A stretch of 38,463 nucleotides of DNA, from assembly GCA_902761035.1 (NCBI GenBank), contig CACWIW010000027.1, positions 1 to 38,463 on the forward strand, written 5' to 3'. Source of the DNA: an uncultured bacterium (GTDB taxonomy: Bacteria > Verrucomicrobiota > Kiritimatiellia > RFP12 > UBA1067). The position numbers and the translations under genes were made by a program. Below the pieces are notes generated by a model, which did not search any database, was not told the DNA's origin, and saw only the letters and a list, made by a program, of their open reading frames with translations. This document shows, piece by piece, positions 8,707 to 17,746 of this stretch; within the stretch, counting starts at the first letter, position 1, and the number at the start of each line of letters is the position of its first letter.

Positions 8707-9650
8707 ATGCATCTGACAAAATCTACGTGGCCGGACACCGGGGCATGGTGGGGAGCACCGTGTGCCGCGCGCTCGCCAAGCAGGGCTATACGAACGTCGT
8801 GACGCGCACGCACAAAGAGCTGGACTTGCTCGATCCGGCGGCAGTGCGGGCCTTTTACGAAGCGGAAAAGCCCGATGTCGCCGTGATTGCGGCGGCGCGC
8901 GTGGGAGGCATCGGCGCGAACTCCGCCGCGAACGCGCTCTTCCTCTACGAAAACGAGATGATCGCGCTCAACACCGTCTGGGGCGCGTACAAGGCGGGCG
9001 TGAAGCGTCTGTTGTTCCTCGGTTCCACCTGTATCTACCCGCGCATGGCCCCGCAGCCGATTCCCGAAAATGCGCTTCTCACTGGCGCGCTGGAGAAGAC
9101 CAACGAAGGGTATGCCCTCGCGAAGATCTCCGGATTGAAGCTCTGCGAATTCCTGCGGCGCGACTGCGGCGTCACCTACCATTCGCTCATGCCGACTAAC
9201 CTGTATGGTACGGGAGACAATTACGACGTTGTCGGCGGACACGTTCTGCCCACGATGATCCGCAAGTTCGAGACGGCGCGCGTAAACGGCGACGCCACGG
9301 TGCCGCTGTGGGGAACGGGCGCACCTCTTCGTGAGTTCCTGCACGTGGACGATCTGGCGGCGGCGTGTCTGTTTGTGCTGAACATGGAGAATCCTCCGGA
9401 TCTGGTCAATGTGGGTTCTGGCCGAGAAATCTCCATCAGAGAGCTTGCGGAACTCGTGAAGCGCACATCTGGCTGTGAAGCGGCAATCACATGGGATTCG
9501 TCCAAGCCGGACGGCACGCCGCGCAAGCTGTGCGACACTTCGCTCATCCGTTCGCTTGGCTGGGCGCCTGCGATCGACCTAGAGGACGGACTTCAGCGCA
9601 CGATTGCCGAGTACCGTGCCGCCGTGGCAGACGGCAGCGCGCGCCTGTGA
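8703..9650 (+). CDS. fcl: GDP-L-fucose synthase
   Basis: A bifunctional 3,5-epimerase/4-reductase that turns the Gmd product into GDP-L-fucose with NADPH. The 315 residues carry the GHRGMVG nucleotide loop (11-17), GSTCIYP (107-113) with the catalytic serine, and Y137/K141 in the YALAK motif, then [12 protein letters not shown] and FLHVDDLA. The start at 8703 overlaps the gmd stop (ATGA), so the two are translated together. The product is the donor expected by the GT10 fucosyltransferase at 14228. Confidence 0.96.
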   Translation: MNASDKIYVAGHRGMVGSTVCRALAKQGYTNVVTRTHKELDLLDPAAVRAFYEAEKPDVAVIAAARVGGIGANSAANALFLYENEMIALNTVWGAYKAGVKRLLFLGSTCIYPRMAPQPIPENALLTGALEKTNEGYALAKISGLKLCEFLRRDCGVTYHSLMPTNLYGTGDNYDVVGGHVLPTMIRKFETARVNGDATVPLWGTGAPLREFLHVDDLAAACLFVLNMENPPDLVNVGSGREISIRELAELVKRTSGCEAAITWDSSKPDGTPRKLCDTSLIRSLGWAPAIDLEDGLQRTIAEYRAAVADGSARL

Positions 9651-10795
9651 GGGTTTCAGTGGGAAGCGGCATCCCGACATTCAGATACGAATCGGTGTTC
9701 GCGCTGGCGTCGCTCCAGTTTTGCGGGCATATCGACGAATATCTCATTGCGAACACGCGGCGGCTGTGTCTGATGTACGTTCTGCCGCGCTTCGGGGCAC
9801 AGAAGCAGATCATCAGGCGATACGAGGAAGGCAAACTGGTGGAAGAGCGCGCCCTGCGGTCGTCGCAGAACATCTTCCTCTACTACTGGCTTTGGTTCTG
9901 GCACAATACAACCGAGATACTCAAGTTCGCGAAGGGCTCTAAGGGCAAGACCCTTGTCGTTGGCGGACACCCCGTGTGCTTCTTCGGCATGGCCCTGATG
10001 AAGATGCTTCGCAGGTTGTCGTATCTGTATTGGATTGGCGACTATTTCCCGAACAAGAGCCTCGTGATTAGGGCGTTCGAATGGTTGAAGCGCTTCTACC
10101 ACAATCGCATACCATTCACCTACTACCTCTCGGACGCCATCAACCGCAAGATGAATCGTGGGAAGGTGCGTGATGAACCGGGACACAAGACGCTGATGTG
10201 GGGAATGCGCCGGTTCAGGATGCCGGGCTGTGAGACGGCAATGGCGACTTCAAAGCAGCTTCTGTTCGTGGGACTTGTAAGGGACGGACAGGGAATCGAG
10301 AACGTACTCGATTTTCTTGCGAGTCACCACGACTATTCACTCGCCCTCGTCGGCGTTGCGGCGAATGGATACGAAAAGACGGTGGAGAAGATGATCGCCG
10401 AAAGAAAACTTTCCGAGCGGGTCTATTTCCCGAACCGGTTCCATTCGCAGGAGGAACTGCTTGAAATTGCCGGCAAGTCGCTCGCGGGGCTGGCGCTGTA
10501 TTCGCTCGGAGAGGAGAACTTTACGCACTACGCGGACCCAGGGAAGGTGAAGGCGTATATCGAGATGAATCTCCCAGTCGTGATGACTCGTATTTCCGAG
10601 GTTGTGCCGTTTATCGAGAAGTTCCGTGCCGGTGTGGTCGTGGATGGTATGGAGGGCGTGGGCGAGGCCGTGCGAAAGATCGCGGAAGACTATCCGATCT
10701 ACGGCGAAGGCGTTCGCCGGTTCAACGAGCATTTTGAATATACGCGTCTCTATGCCGAGGCGTTCAGGCCTGTGGAGGGCTTATGGCCGAACTGA
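9647..10795 (+). CDS. GT4-type glycosyltransferase
   Basis: A GT-B fold glycosyltransferase of ~382 residues. The C-terminal half has the GT4 pattern: [17 protein letters not shown] at the start of the donor domain, ALVGVAANG, then [24 protein letters not shown], where the glutamate-containing turn normally contacts the nucleotide sugar. The N-terminal half has a hydrophobic stretch ([11 protein letters not shown]) and [14 protein letters not shown], probably membrane-associated. I start it at GTG 9647, whose GTGA overlaps the fcl stop; a second GTG at 9659 is possible. It probably extends the lipid-linked glycan in the cytoplasm. Donor and acceptor are unknown. Confidence 0.8.
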   Translation: MRVSVGSGIPTFRYESVFALASLQFCGHIDEYLIANTRRLCLMYVLPRFGAQKQIIRRYEEGKLVEERALRSSQNIFLYYWLWFWHNTTEILKFAKGSKGKTLVVGGHPVCFFGMALMKMLRRLSYLYWIGDYFPNKSLVIRAFEWLKRFYHNRIPFTYYLSDAINRKMNRGKVRDEPGHKTLMWGMRRFRMPGCETAMATSKQLLFVGLVRDGQGIENVLDFLASHHDYSLALVGVAANGYEKTVEKMIAERKLSERVYFPNRFHSQEELLEIAGKSLAGLALYSLGEENFTHYADPGKVKAYIEMNLPVVMTRISEVVPFIEKFRAGVVVDGMEGVGEAVRKIAEDYPIYGEGVRRFNEHFEYTRLYAEAFRPVEGLWPN

Positions 10796-11823
10796 AAGAG
10801 ACACCGGTCACAATCATCGTCAGCGGAAGGAATTCCTCCTCGACGCTGCGCAGTTGCCTCGAAAGCCTTGCGGGACAGGACTACCCGATCGGCGAGATCC
10901 TTTGCTTCGACAACCGCTCGACCGATGATTCGCGTGAAATCGCGGGCGAGATGGCGGCTTCTTCAAAAGTGCCCATCCGCGTGATCGACGGCGGCGAGGG
11001 CGGCACGCTTTCAAGCGCGTACAACAAAGGCGCGCAGATGGCAACGTGCGACATCATCGTGCTGTGTCATTCGGACTGCATGATACCTTCTTCAGGCGAA
11101 CTGCGGAAATTGATTACGCCGCTCGTTTCGGATACGTCGGCGTCGGCAGCCTATCCGATCCAGCTTATGCCGCGGGAGGTTTGGCGCAAGTTCCCGTTCT
11201 GGCAGAAGTTTCTGTTCGCGAGCGCGGTGGAACGGGTGGGGCACATGCGGTGCGCGATGTTCGACGCCGTGTGGCGCGATCTCTATTTGAAGGCCGGCGG
11301 GTTCAACGAGAAGCGTTTTACCTCCACGTGTGGTTACGGCGGCGAGGACAACGACGCCCAGGTGCGTTTCTCGAAGTACGGGAAGCAGCTTTTCACGGAG
11401 GCGAGGGTCGTCCATCTTCATTCGTTTTCACCGGGTTTCGGATTCCGCTCTTATCTTGGCACGCGATCCCTGCTTGCGCGAACATACGGCAAGCAGCTGC
11501 GGTGGCAGCGAGGATTGGTGGAATTCTCGAATCTGTACTTTTTTATACGGCCATTCCTTGCGGTGCTTCCGTTCGTGGCTTGTATTCCGTTTGCTTTTGG
11601 TCTCTGCCGTTGGGGTCTTGCCGCAGTAGGCACCGCCGTTGGCCTTCAGCTGTTGTTTTCGCTTTTTGTCAGCCGCAAGATGTACCGCTACCGTGAAACG
11701 CTGCTTGACCAGCGGATTTTGCTGGTGCTGCCCGCAACATGGTTCATGATCTACTACGAGACATTCTGGTTCTTTCAGGGCATGTTCACCCCATACGCCG
11801 ATGAGGAAGACCGGCCTTCATAA
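10783..11823 (+). CDS. GT2 glycosyltransferase with C-terminal membrane helices
   Basis: A 346-residue family 2 transferase. The GT-A domain opens with VTIIVSGRNSSSTLRSCLESL, has FDNRSTDDS (donor base), the metal-binding HSDCMIP in place of DxD, and GGFNEKRFTSTCGYGGEDNDAQVRF, which supplies the acceptor-side ED motif. Two or three hydrophobic segments follow (residues ~255-325), anchoring it in the inner membrane. It overlaps the preceding GT4 gene by 13 bases and ends the first half of the glycan operon. The donor is unknown. Confidence 0.88.
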   Translation: MAELKETPVTIIVSGRNSSSTLRSCLESLAGQDYPIGEILCFDNRSTDDSREIAGEMAASSKVPIRVIDGGEGGTLSSAYNKGAQMATCDIIVLCHSDCMIPSSGELRKLITPLVSDTSASAAYPIQLMPREVWRKFPFWQKFLFASAVERVGHMRCAMFDAVWRDLYLKAGGFNEKRFTSTCGYGGEDNDAQVRFSKYGKQLFTEARVVHLHSFSPGFGFRSYLGTRSLLARTYGKQLRWQRGLVEFSNLYFFIRPFLAVLPFVACIPFAFGLCRWGLAAVGTAVGLQLLFSLFVSRKMYRYRETLLDQRILLVLPATWFMIYYETFWFFQGMFTPYADEEDRPS

Positions 11824-11890
11824 AATTGAAAAGGCAGCATTTTCAGAGTGACCTACTCATTCAAAATCGTGCTATTCAAATCTGAACGAG

Positions 11891-11901
11891 TTTGGTATAA
11901 T
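11891..11901 (+). promoter_or_regulatory. Extended -10 promoter, leaderless spacing
   Basis: TTTGGTATAAT with TATAAT at 11896-11901; seven bases (11902-11908) separate it from the ATG at 11909. No Shine-Dalgarno sequence fits, so transcription likely starts at the A of the start codon. Confidence 0.75.
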
Positions 11902-11908
11902 GTGCCCC

Positions 11909-13069
11909 ATGCAAAACCCATTCAGGTATGGAGCGAAGGTTACAGGCGGGTCGTTTTACGACCGCCGCGAGATAAAGGCGTCGATTATCAACGTGATCGA
12001 CGGATGCAACAATGCCGTCCTTTACGGTCCGCGCCGCTATGGGAAGTCGTCCCTTGTCGCGGAGATCATCGAGGAACTGTCGGGCAAGGGCGTGGTCTGT
12101 GTGTATATGAATATGATGGACATCGCCTCCCTAGGCGATTTTATCGTCGAATATTCAAAGGCCGTTGCGGCGAAGACGGCCCCCGTTACATCCATACTCA
12201 AGCACTTAGTGGGGCTTTTCAGCCGAGTCCGTCCCGTGCTGGGCGTCGGTGATGACGGCAAGCCGGAACTGTCGCTGTCGTTTGCCGCATCGAAGCCAGG
12301 CGCAGCGGAGCTTCGCGAAGCTCTTGAACTGCCAGAGAAACTGCGTCCGAAGGGGTGTCGGATGCTGATCGTCATTGATGAGTTCCAGGAGGTTGCGGAG
12401 CTTGGACTTGGCGCAAACTTCGAGCGCGTCATGCGCAGCGTGATCGAGAACCACGCCGAGATCAGTTACGTATTCCTTGGATCAAAGACGCATCTTCTGA
12501 AGCGCATGTTCGCCAAGCCCTCAAGGCCCTTTTACCGCAGCGCCCAGTTATTCTCGCTTGGACTGCCGCCTTCGGACGAAAGCAGGGAATTCCTCATAGA
12601 GCGCTTCAAGTCGGTTGAGATGAAACTCTCCGATGTCGTGGCCAGGAAGATGACGGAACTTTCCGGAAATGTGCCGTACTACCTTCAGGAACTGGGGTCG
12701 TGGGTGTTCCGCAATGTCAGCGAGCGGGGCGGAAAAGAGGTGCGAGAGGCGGATGTGGATGCAGGCTATTCGCAGATGGCCGAGGCCGAACGCGATCTTT
12801 TTGAAAGTTTTTTCCGGCAGATGCCGGAGTCGCAGCGGCTTGTGGCGCGCGCGCTCGCCACCGAGCCGACGGGCGTGTTCACGGCGGACTATCGTCTGCG
12901 CCACTTCCTCCCGATGCTTTCCACGGTTTCCACTGCCGTTCGTCGTCTTGTCGCGGATTCCCAGATAGATTCCGTGGACGGGGTATACCGACTCATCGAC
13001 CCGCTTTTCGCAAACCACCTCCGCAGGGCGGGCAAGGCTTCGCCATTGACTACCGCACATAATATGTGA
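11909..13069 (+). CDS. STAND/AAA-family ATPase (COG1672-like)
   Basis: A P-loop ATPase of 386 residues. Walker A is YGPRRYGKSSL (39-49), Walker B MLIVIDEFQE (152-161), with a sensor-like YVFLGSKTHLL. A winged-helix region (SGNVPYYLQEL to the end) follows, as in archaeal-type ATPases of PF01637/COG1672. No C-terminal PD-(D/E)XK nuclease is present, unlike the two other ATPases in the window. The function is unknown; relatives are often encoded among mobile or accessory genes. The ATG at 11909 is preferred to one at 11900, which lies inside the -10 box. It interrupts the glycan gene cluster between the GT2 gene and the remaining transferases. Confidence 0.8.
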   Translation: MQNPFRYGAKVTGGSFYDRREIKASIINVIDGCNNAVLYGPRRYGKSSLVAEIIEELSGKGVVCVYMNMMDIASLGDFIVEYSKAVAAKTAPVTSILKHLVGLFSRVRPVLGVGDDGKPELSLSFAASKPGAAELREALELPEKLRPKGCRMLIVIDEFQEVAELGLGANFERVMRSVIENHAEISYVFLGSKTHLLKRMFAKPSRPFYRSAQLFSLGLPPSDESREFLIERFKSVEMKLSDVVARKMTELSGNVPYYLQELGSWVFRNVSERGGKEVREADVDAGYSQMAEAERDLFESFFRQMPESQRLVARALATEPTGVFTADYRLRHFLPMLSTVSTAVRRLVADSQIDSVDGVYRLIDPLFANHLRRAGKASPLTTAHNM

Positions 13070-13075
13070 TACACT
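13046..13075 (+). promoter_or_regulatory. Promoter of the RHH antitoxin gene
   Basis: TTGACT (13046-13051), 18-base spacer, TACACT (13070-13075). It lies partly inside the end of the ATPase gene. The antitoxin ATG is at 13099. Confidence 0.6.
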
Positions 13076-13098
13076 TACTCCGTGAAAGTGAACATAGT

Positions 13099-13335
13099 AT
13101 GGCTAACTTAACGTTGTCAATAGATGCGCAATTGCTGAAAGATGCGCGAGCCGTAGCTTTCGAAAGGGAGACTACCATCACCGAGTTGATACGTGAATAT
13201 CTCAGCGGGCTTGCCAAGGGACCTGCCGTCAAGCGGCGGATTCAGGCGCGGGAGTTGATTAAGGGTATGGAGCGCAACGCTAGGCATTTTGGAGGGATAA
13301 CATGGAAAAGGGAAGATCTGTATGAGCGACGTTGA
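13099..13335 (+). CDS. VapB-like ribbon-helix-helix antitoxin
   Basis: A protein of 78 residues. MANLTLSIDAQLLKDARAVA is the DNA-binding ribbon, followed by helices TITELIREYLSGLAKG, as in RHH antitoxins of vapBC pairs. The C-terminal tail (GGITWKREDLYERR) is the toxin-binding part. Its last bases overlap the PIN remnant at 13322. It is a second antitoxin whose toxin has been lost. Confidence 0.8.
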   Translation: MANLTLSIDAQLLKDARAVAFERETTITELIREYLSGLAKGPAVKRRIQARELIKGMERNARHFGGITWKREDLYERR

Positions 13336-13417
13336 AAGCCCCCGTGTGTTTATTGACACGAATGTTATCGTTTACACGTACGGCGAAGACGCCCCTGTCA
13401 AATATGACGATGAATGA
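13322..13417 (+). pseudogene. Truncated VapC-like PIN toxin (5' end only)
   Basis: A 31-codon frame that overlaps the antitoxin gene by 14 bases. It begins like an intact PIN RNase (RVFIDTNVIVYTYGEDAPVK, including the first active-site Asp and Asn), then runs into DNA of the next glycosyltransferase and stops at 13415-13417. Over 100 codons, including all other acidic residues, are absent. The break point near 13400 coincides with the start of the transferase gene, so an insertion or recombination replaced the rest of the toxin. Confidence 0.85.
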
Positions 13418-14231
13418 CAAAGCACTAGAATGGCTTTTGCCGCAGCTGCCAGCGTTGAAGGGGCGAGACTACCAAAAGGGACCCCTCGCACAACGTGTTA
13501 CGCTTCTGACCAACTGGTTATGGATGGACGAGCGCTTCGACACTCGGCTTGACGGACTGCTGGCGGCGATTCTCATGACATGGAAGCATTGTGGCAAGCT
13601 GCCCGTGACGCTCATTGTGAACCGTGTGACCGATCAACTTGGCAAGTTGGCCGAGGAATGGGGGATTAGACTGGTCTTGAAGCCTGAATTCAAGGGCGGC
13701 GGTGGAAACAGCAAAGACTTGAACCGAAATACAATCCTGCACCTTGCGGACTGGTTCGACACGGATTATGTGCTAACGTTTCAGGATCATGCGTTTCCAT
13801 TACGCTCAGGATTGGAAGAGTTTCTTGATAAATGGGATTACATTGGCGCGCCATGGCCGTTTGATGCTGACGATTGGATTACCCGGTTGCTACTGCCGCG
13901 CCGAGGCCATGTCGGCAATGGCGCTTTCACCCTTCGTTCCAGAAACCTTTGCGAGAGAGTCGCCCATTACTATCAGCGCCATTTTCGTTTCTTCCCGCAT
14001 TGCTATCTCTTCAATGACGACTACTTCATCGGTAAGACGTTGCCGTCATGGGAAAGGTCATATCGCAGAGAGGTACAAATCGCCCCGCCTGAGATTGCTG
14101 CACGGTTCGCGCTTGAGAACAATAGGAAACTTCAAGATGAGATAGGTCTTTTGCCGTTTGGATTTCATGGGCCAGACGCATTCTCGTATCTGCTTGAGAA
14201 ACGATATTTGGCAGGGGAGGATTTGAAATGA
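13410..14231 (+). CDS. DUF5672-like glycosyltransferase
   Basis: A protein of 273 residues. Residues ~70-260 carry the pattern I associate with the DUF5672 transferase-like family: VLTFQDHAFPL, WDYIGAPWPF, RRGHVGNGAFTLRSRNLCE, then FNDDYFIG and PFGFHGPDAFSYLL at the end. Such proteins sit in glycan loci and are believed to be GT-A-type transferases. An ATG at 13404 is an alternative start, and there is no clear Shine-Dalgarno sequence. Translation may be coupled to the toxin remnant, whose stop overlaps the start. The GT10 gene overlaps its 3' end by 4 bases. Confidence 0.75.
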   Translation: MNDKALEWLLPQLPALKGRDYQKGPLAQRVTLLTNWLWMDERFDTRLDGLLAAILMTWKHCGKLPVTLIVNRVTDQLGKLAEEWGIRLVLKPEFKGGGGNSKDLNRNTILHLADWFDTDYVLTFQDHAFPLRSGLEEFLDKWDYIGAPWPFDADDWITRLLLPRRGHVGNGAFTLRSRNLCERVAHYYQRHFRFFPHCYLFNDDYFIGKTLPSWERSYRREVQIAPPEIAARFALENNRKLQDEIGLLPFGFHGPDAFSYLLEKRYLAGEDLK

Positions 14232-15268
14232 ACCCCATTATTGCTATAAACTACTATTTTACCGAGGATGATCTGGGAAATCGCATTTTTTCGCCCGAAT
14301 CGAAGAGCATGTTGTCGCCTTACATGAGAGCGTTTCGTTCTTACATGGCAGAGCGTAACGTGGATGTCGTGACGCTTGATACGGTTGATTATAACGATCC
14401 GAATGTTAAAGCAGTTCTCTATTTCGAGTATAATTGGCGGATGCTGTCGTCCACGCGCGATCCGTTCCTGAAGAAGATTCCGTATGAAAAGCGTGCTCTC
14501 GTGCTGCTGGAGCCAGCCATTGTCAATCCCACGATGTATTACACGAATCTGTTGCGAAGAAGGTTCAAGACGGTATTCACGTGGGATTTGCGGTTACAGA
14601 AGAAGTACAAGAACTGTGTGCCGATTAGGGTGCCGACAGGTGCGGATCCTACGGTTTATCGCGTAAATCCATTTGCAGGGATTTCTTTTGCCGACAAGAA
14701 GCTTGTCGTTGCGGTGAGCCGCAACCGCTGGCATTACATGCCGCAGGCAACGTTCGGTCTCAGGCGAAAGATCTACCGCTATCTCCAAAAACATGCGCCT
14801 GATGATTTCGACCTCTATGGACTGGACTGGGAAAGACCTTGCAGCAAGTGGGAAAGGCTCCTTGGCCGGAACTATCTGAAATGTTGGCGCGGCGAGATAC
14901 CGGGCGGTTGGGATGCGAAGGTTAGAAAAATTGCCAACTACCGGTTCAGTATCTGTTTTGAGAACAGCGTCTGGAATCCCGGCTACATCAGTGAGAAGAT
15001 TTTCGACTGCTTTTGCGCGAGGTCTGTCCCCGTGTACCTTGGGTCTAAAGGGAACGAAATGCTCCTGCCGCGTGGAACGTACATCGACTACCGTGATTTC
15101 AATTCGCCTCGCAAGTTGCTCGAACATCTTAAAGGCATCGGCGAGACTGACTACAACAGGTACATTGAACGCATAGACGCATTCCTTGGATCGGATGAGC
15201 CAGGAAAGTTCGCGACAACGGAAATGTATCGTATCATCTATGAAAGGCTTATGGGAGGGCGTACATGA
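14228..15268 (+). CDS. GT10 alpha-1,3/4-fucosyltransferase
   Basis: A protein of 346 residues. Family 10 enzymes transfer L-fucose from GDP-fucose to GlcNAc or glucose residues. The donor-binding signature is clear in residues ~238-290: RFSICFENS, GYISEKIFDCF, RSVPVYLG and YIDYRDFNS. ATG overlaps the previous stop (ATGA at 14228-14231). The GDP-fucose it needs is made by gmd and fcl, 5 kb upstream in the same cluster, so the surface glycan is probably fucosylated, perhaps in the manner of host Lewis-type structures. That last point is inference. Confidence 0.92.
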   Translation: MNPIIAINYYFTEDDLGNRIFSPESKSMLSPYMRAFRSYMAERNVDVVTLDTVDYNDPNVKAVLYFEYNWRMLSSTRDPFLKKIPYEKRALVLLEPAIVNPTMYYTNLLRRRFKTVFTWDLRLQKKYKNCVPIRVPTGADPTVYRVNPFAGISFADKKLVVAVSRNRWHYMPQATFGLRRKIYRYLQKHAPDDFDLYGLDWERPCSKWERLLGRNYLKCWRGEIPGGWDAKVRKIANYRFSICFENSVWNPGYISEKIFDCFCARSVPVYLGSKGNEMLLPRGTYIDYRDFNSPRKLLEHLKGIGETDYNRYIERIDAFLGSDEPGKFATTEMYRIIYERLMGGRT

Positions 15269-16299
15269 TCTTGACCATTTCCATTCCTACATACAACAGG
15301 GCGCAAGAACTTGAAGCCTTGCTCGAAGAGATTCTTTTGCAGGTGCGAGAGGTGCCTGCTGGAACGATTGATGTTCTTGTGTCGGATAACGCCTCAACAG
15401 ATGGAACAAGAGAGATGGTTGGTTCCATGGCCGCAAAGTTTGCGAAATGTTCCGTGGTACTGAAGTATATTTGTAACGAGACAAACATCGGCTTCTCGCG
15501 TAATGTCATAAACGCGGTAGGAAACGCAGATGGCGAGTATGCCCTCATCATGGGCGACGATGACAGCCTTGAGCCGCACACGCTTCCTTTTCTGCTTGAA
15601 ACATTCAAACGGCATCGCGATGGCGATTTGTTTTTCCTTAACTCGATCGAATACACGTCCGATCTTTCGCGCCGAGTGTCGCCGGTTACGACGGAAGATG
15701 TCGATGACGAACTCGTTTACGGCGACGGCGTGGAATACATCTATTCCAAACGAGGCTATCCGTCGGCGCTTGTGTCTGGATATATCGTGCGGAAGTCCGC
15801 ATGGCTGACCGGTACGCCTGACGACTTCGCCTATTCGATAAGCGTACACATGCTTACGGCAGGTCGGCTTTTGCTGAGACATTCGATGGCGGTTGAACTG
15901 ACGCGTCCTTGCATAAAGTACCGAGGTGGACAGCAGAATACCACATGGTCGCGTGATGAACTGTATCCGTTCAGGTTTTATCTTGATTCTTTGATGGCGG
16001 CAAAAATCATGGACGCCGAGGCAGATCGCCGTGCGTTGAAAATCTTGAAGAGGCTATCACTGCGCACGATAGCGTTTTATCTCTTGCGGCAGAAAGTCGT
16101 GGGGCATCCGTTCGCCAAGAAACTGTTCGCCGACTATTATCGTCGGGCTTTGGGGCGCCCAAGCCCCTATTCCATGGCAATAGCCCTTATACGGATGATG
16201 CCGGCGTTTGTCGCAAGGATGCTTTTCGGTGTCTGGGTCAAGAATATCAATGAGAGAACCGGATTTCAATGGAAAGGAACAAAAAATGAAAATCAATGA
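15265..16299 (+). CDS. GT2 glycosyltransferase (abequosyltransferase-like)
   Basis: A GT-A family 2 enzyme of 344 residues: LTISIPTYNRAQELEALL, LVSDNASTDGTREM (donor base site), ETNIGFSRNV, and the metal-binding MGDDDSLEPHTL motif. The C-terminal ~150 residues are helical and basic, with no clear transmembrane helix. The N-terminal region resembles transferases that add dideoxyhexoses to O-antigens, which would fit the RmlC-like and sugar-reductase genes that follow, but the donor is not proven. ATGA overlap with the GT10 gene. Confidence 0.85.
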   Translation: MILTISIPTYNRAQELEALLEEILLQVREVPAGTIDVLVSDNASTDGTREMVGSMAAKFAKCSVVLKYICNETNIGFSRNVINAVGNADGEYALIMGDDDSLEPHTLPFLLETFKRHRDGDLFFLNSIEYTSDLSRRVSPVTTEDVDDELVYGDGVEYIYSKRGYPSALVSGYIVRKSAWLTGTPDDFAYSISVHMLTAGRLLLRHSMAVELTRPCIKYRGGQQNTTWSRDELYPFRFYLDSLMAAKIMDAEADRRALKILKRLSLRTIAFYLLRQKVVGHPFAKKLFADYYRRALGRPSPYSMAIALIRMMPAFVARMLFGVWVKNINERTGFQWKGTKNENQ

Positions 16300-16822
16300 A
16301 ACGGCACTGTCAGGCGTGTTCATCCTCGAGCAATCTGTGTTCAAGGATCCGCGTGGCGCGTTTGTGAAGATATTCCAGGAGTCGTTCTTCAAGGAACGGG
16401 GACTGGAGTGCGACTTCAAGGAAAACTACTATACGCGCTCGAAGGAGGATGTGATACGCGGCATGCATTTTCAGACGCCTCCGTACGACCATGCAAAACT
16501 GGTGACGGTCATACATGGGACAATACTCGACGTCATCCTTGACTTGCGTAAGGGGTCGCCTACGTTCGGACAATACGAAACATTCGAGCTTTCGCGTGAG
16601 AACAGGAAGTCGATATACATACCTCGCGGCTTTGCACATGGGTTCACCGTGCTGGGCGAATCTGCGATAGCCTACTACATGGTGACTTCCGAATACAATT
16701 CCGAACACGACTGTGGAATACGCTACGACTCTTTTGGCTTCGATTGGCCGGTGGTAAATCCAATTGTCTCCGACAGAGACAAGGCGTTTCCTGCATTCTC
16801 CGAATTCAAATCGCCGTTCTGA
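16286..16822 (+). CDS. RmlC-like nucleotide-sugar 3,5-epimerase
   Basis: A cupin enzyme of 178 residues. It has the family's RGMHFQTPPYDHAKLVTVIHG with the catalytic histidine, DVILDLRKGSPTFG, and IPRGFAHGFTVLG. dTDP-4-keto-6-deoxyglucose 3,5-epimerase (RmlC) is the best-known relative. RmlA, RmlB and RmlD are not in the window, so the substrate could be a different 4-keto-6-deoxy nucleotide sugar. It overlaps the GT2 gene by 14 bases, with GGAAAGGAAC before the ATG. Confidence 0.88.
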   Translation: MKINETALSGVFILEQSVFKDPRGAFVKIFQESFFKERGLECDFKENYYTRSKEDVIRGMHFQTPPYDHAKLVTVIHGTILDVILDLRKGSPTFGQYETFELSRENRKSIYIPRGFAHGFTVLGESAIAYYMVTSEYNSEHDCGIRYDSFGFDWPVVNPIVSDRDKAFPAFSEFKSPF

Positions 16823-16824
16823 CC

Positions 16825-17676
16825 ATGAAGGTTATTCTGACTGGCACCACGGGTTTCCTTGGGTCCGCTCTTTTGCGCAGATTCCATGAACTCGGAATGG
16901 AAACAATTGCCGTGGGACGTACTCCCGTCAATCAGTGTATATCGGATATTCTGGCGCCAAATGCCCCCATTGACGGATGCATTCATCTGGCAACGTATTA
17001 TTTGCCTTCCCATGCTGAGGAGCAGATACCTGATCTGATTGATGCCAATGTCACGTTCGGGACACGAATGCTTGAGGCTTCGGTGAAACTAGGATGCAAG
17101 TGGTTTGTTAATGCCGCTTCATTCTGGCAGCATGCCTCAGATGGGATTCCCGTGAACCTTTATTCGGCAATGAAAGAGGCCTTTCAGGGAATCGCTGCCT
17201 ATTACAATGCGGCATACGGTCTTAAGGTTGCTAATCTTGAATTGACAGATACATACGGGGAGGGCGATACACGGAAAAAGTTGGTGAACCTGTGGTGTCG
17301 TGCGCTTTCCGAGCAGACGCCGCTACCAATGTCAAAGGGATTGCAGGAGATAGAACTCGTCCATCGTGATGATATAGTGGATGCCTTTCTTACGCTTGCG
17401 CGGATGCTGGATACCGGCGATGAAAAGGTGAAAGGATGCGGCGAGACCTATTTTCTGCCAGTGGAAAAGATGACATTAAGGGAGACGGCTTCTGTGTTCG
17501 AAGAAGCGACGGGTGGAAAGTTGCCGATTCTGTGGGGCGTAAGGCCGGAACGAGCACGAGAAATCATGAAAATCGCGCATAGAGGCAGTCCTCTCCCCAG
17601 ATGGAAGCAGACAATCAACCTGGCAGCTGGCTTTACCAGTTTGTACGAGTGGTTCAAGGTGAAAAATGACACATGA
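16825..17676 (+). CDS. NAD-dependent nucleotide-sugar epimerase/reductase
   Basis: An extended short-chain dehydrogenase of 283 residues. It has TGTTGFLGSALL (nucleotide loop, 7-18), IHLATYY, a YSAMK catalytic motif, and DTYGEGDTRKKL. The closest recognised role is a 4-reductase or epimerase acting on a 4-keto-6-deoxy sugar, such as RfbJ-type enzymes. With the preceding RmlC-like gene it probably finishes a deoxysugar donor for the cluster. It starts 3 bases after the previous stop. The tail is basic. Confidence 0.82.
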   Translation: MKVILTGTTGFLGSALLRRFHELGMETIAVGRTPVNQCISDILAPNAPIDGCIHLATYYLPSHAEEQIPDLIDANVTFGTRMLEASVKLGCKWFVNAASFWQHASDGIPVNLYSAMKEAFQGIAAYYNAAYGLKVANLELTDTYGEGDTRKKLVNLWCRALSEQTPLPMSKGLQEIELVHRDDIVDAFLTLARMLDTGDEKVKGCGETYFLPVEKMTLRETASVFEEATGGKLPILWGVRPERAREIMKIAHRGSPLPRWKQTINLAAGFTSLYEWFKVKNDT

Positions 17677-17694
17677 TTGACCTTCTCATGCTTA

Positions 17695-17724
17695 TTGACG
17701 TACGCGGGCTAATTTTGGTATAAT
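17695..17724 (+). promoter_or_regulatory. Promoter of the Phd/ParE-type operon
   Basis: TTGACG (17695-17700), 18-base spacer, TATAAT (17719-17724) within ATTTTGGTATAATTTCGCCG. An AAGGAG RBS follows at 17733-17738, with the start at 17747. Confidence 0.8.
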
Positions 17725-17746
17725 TTCGCCGCAAGGAGACACAAGG

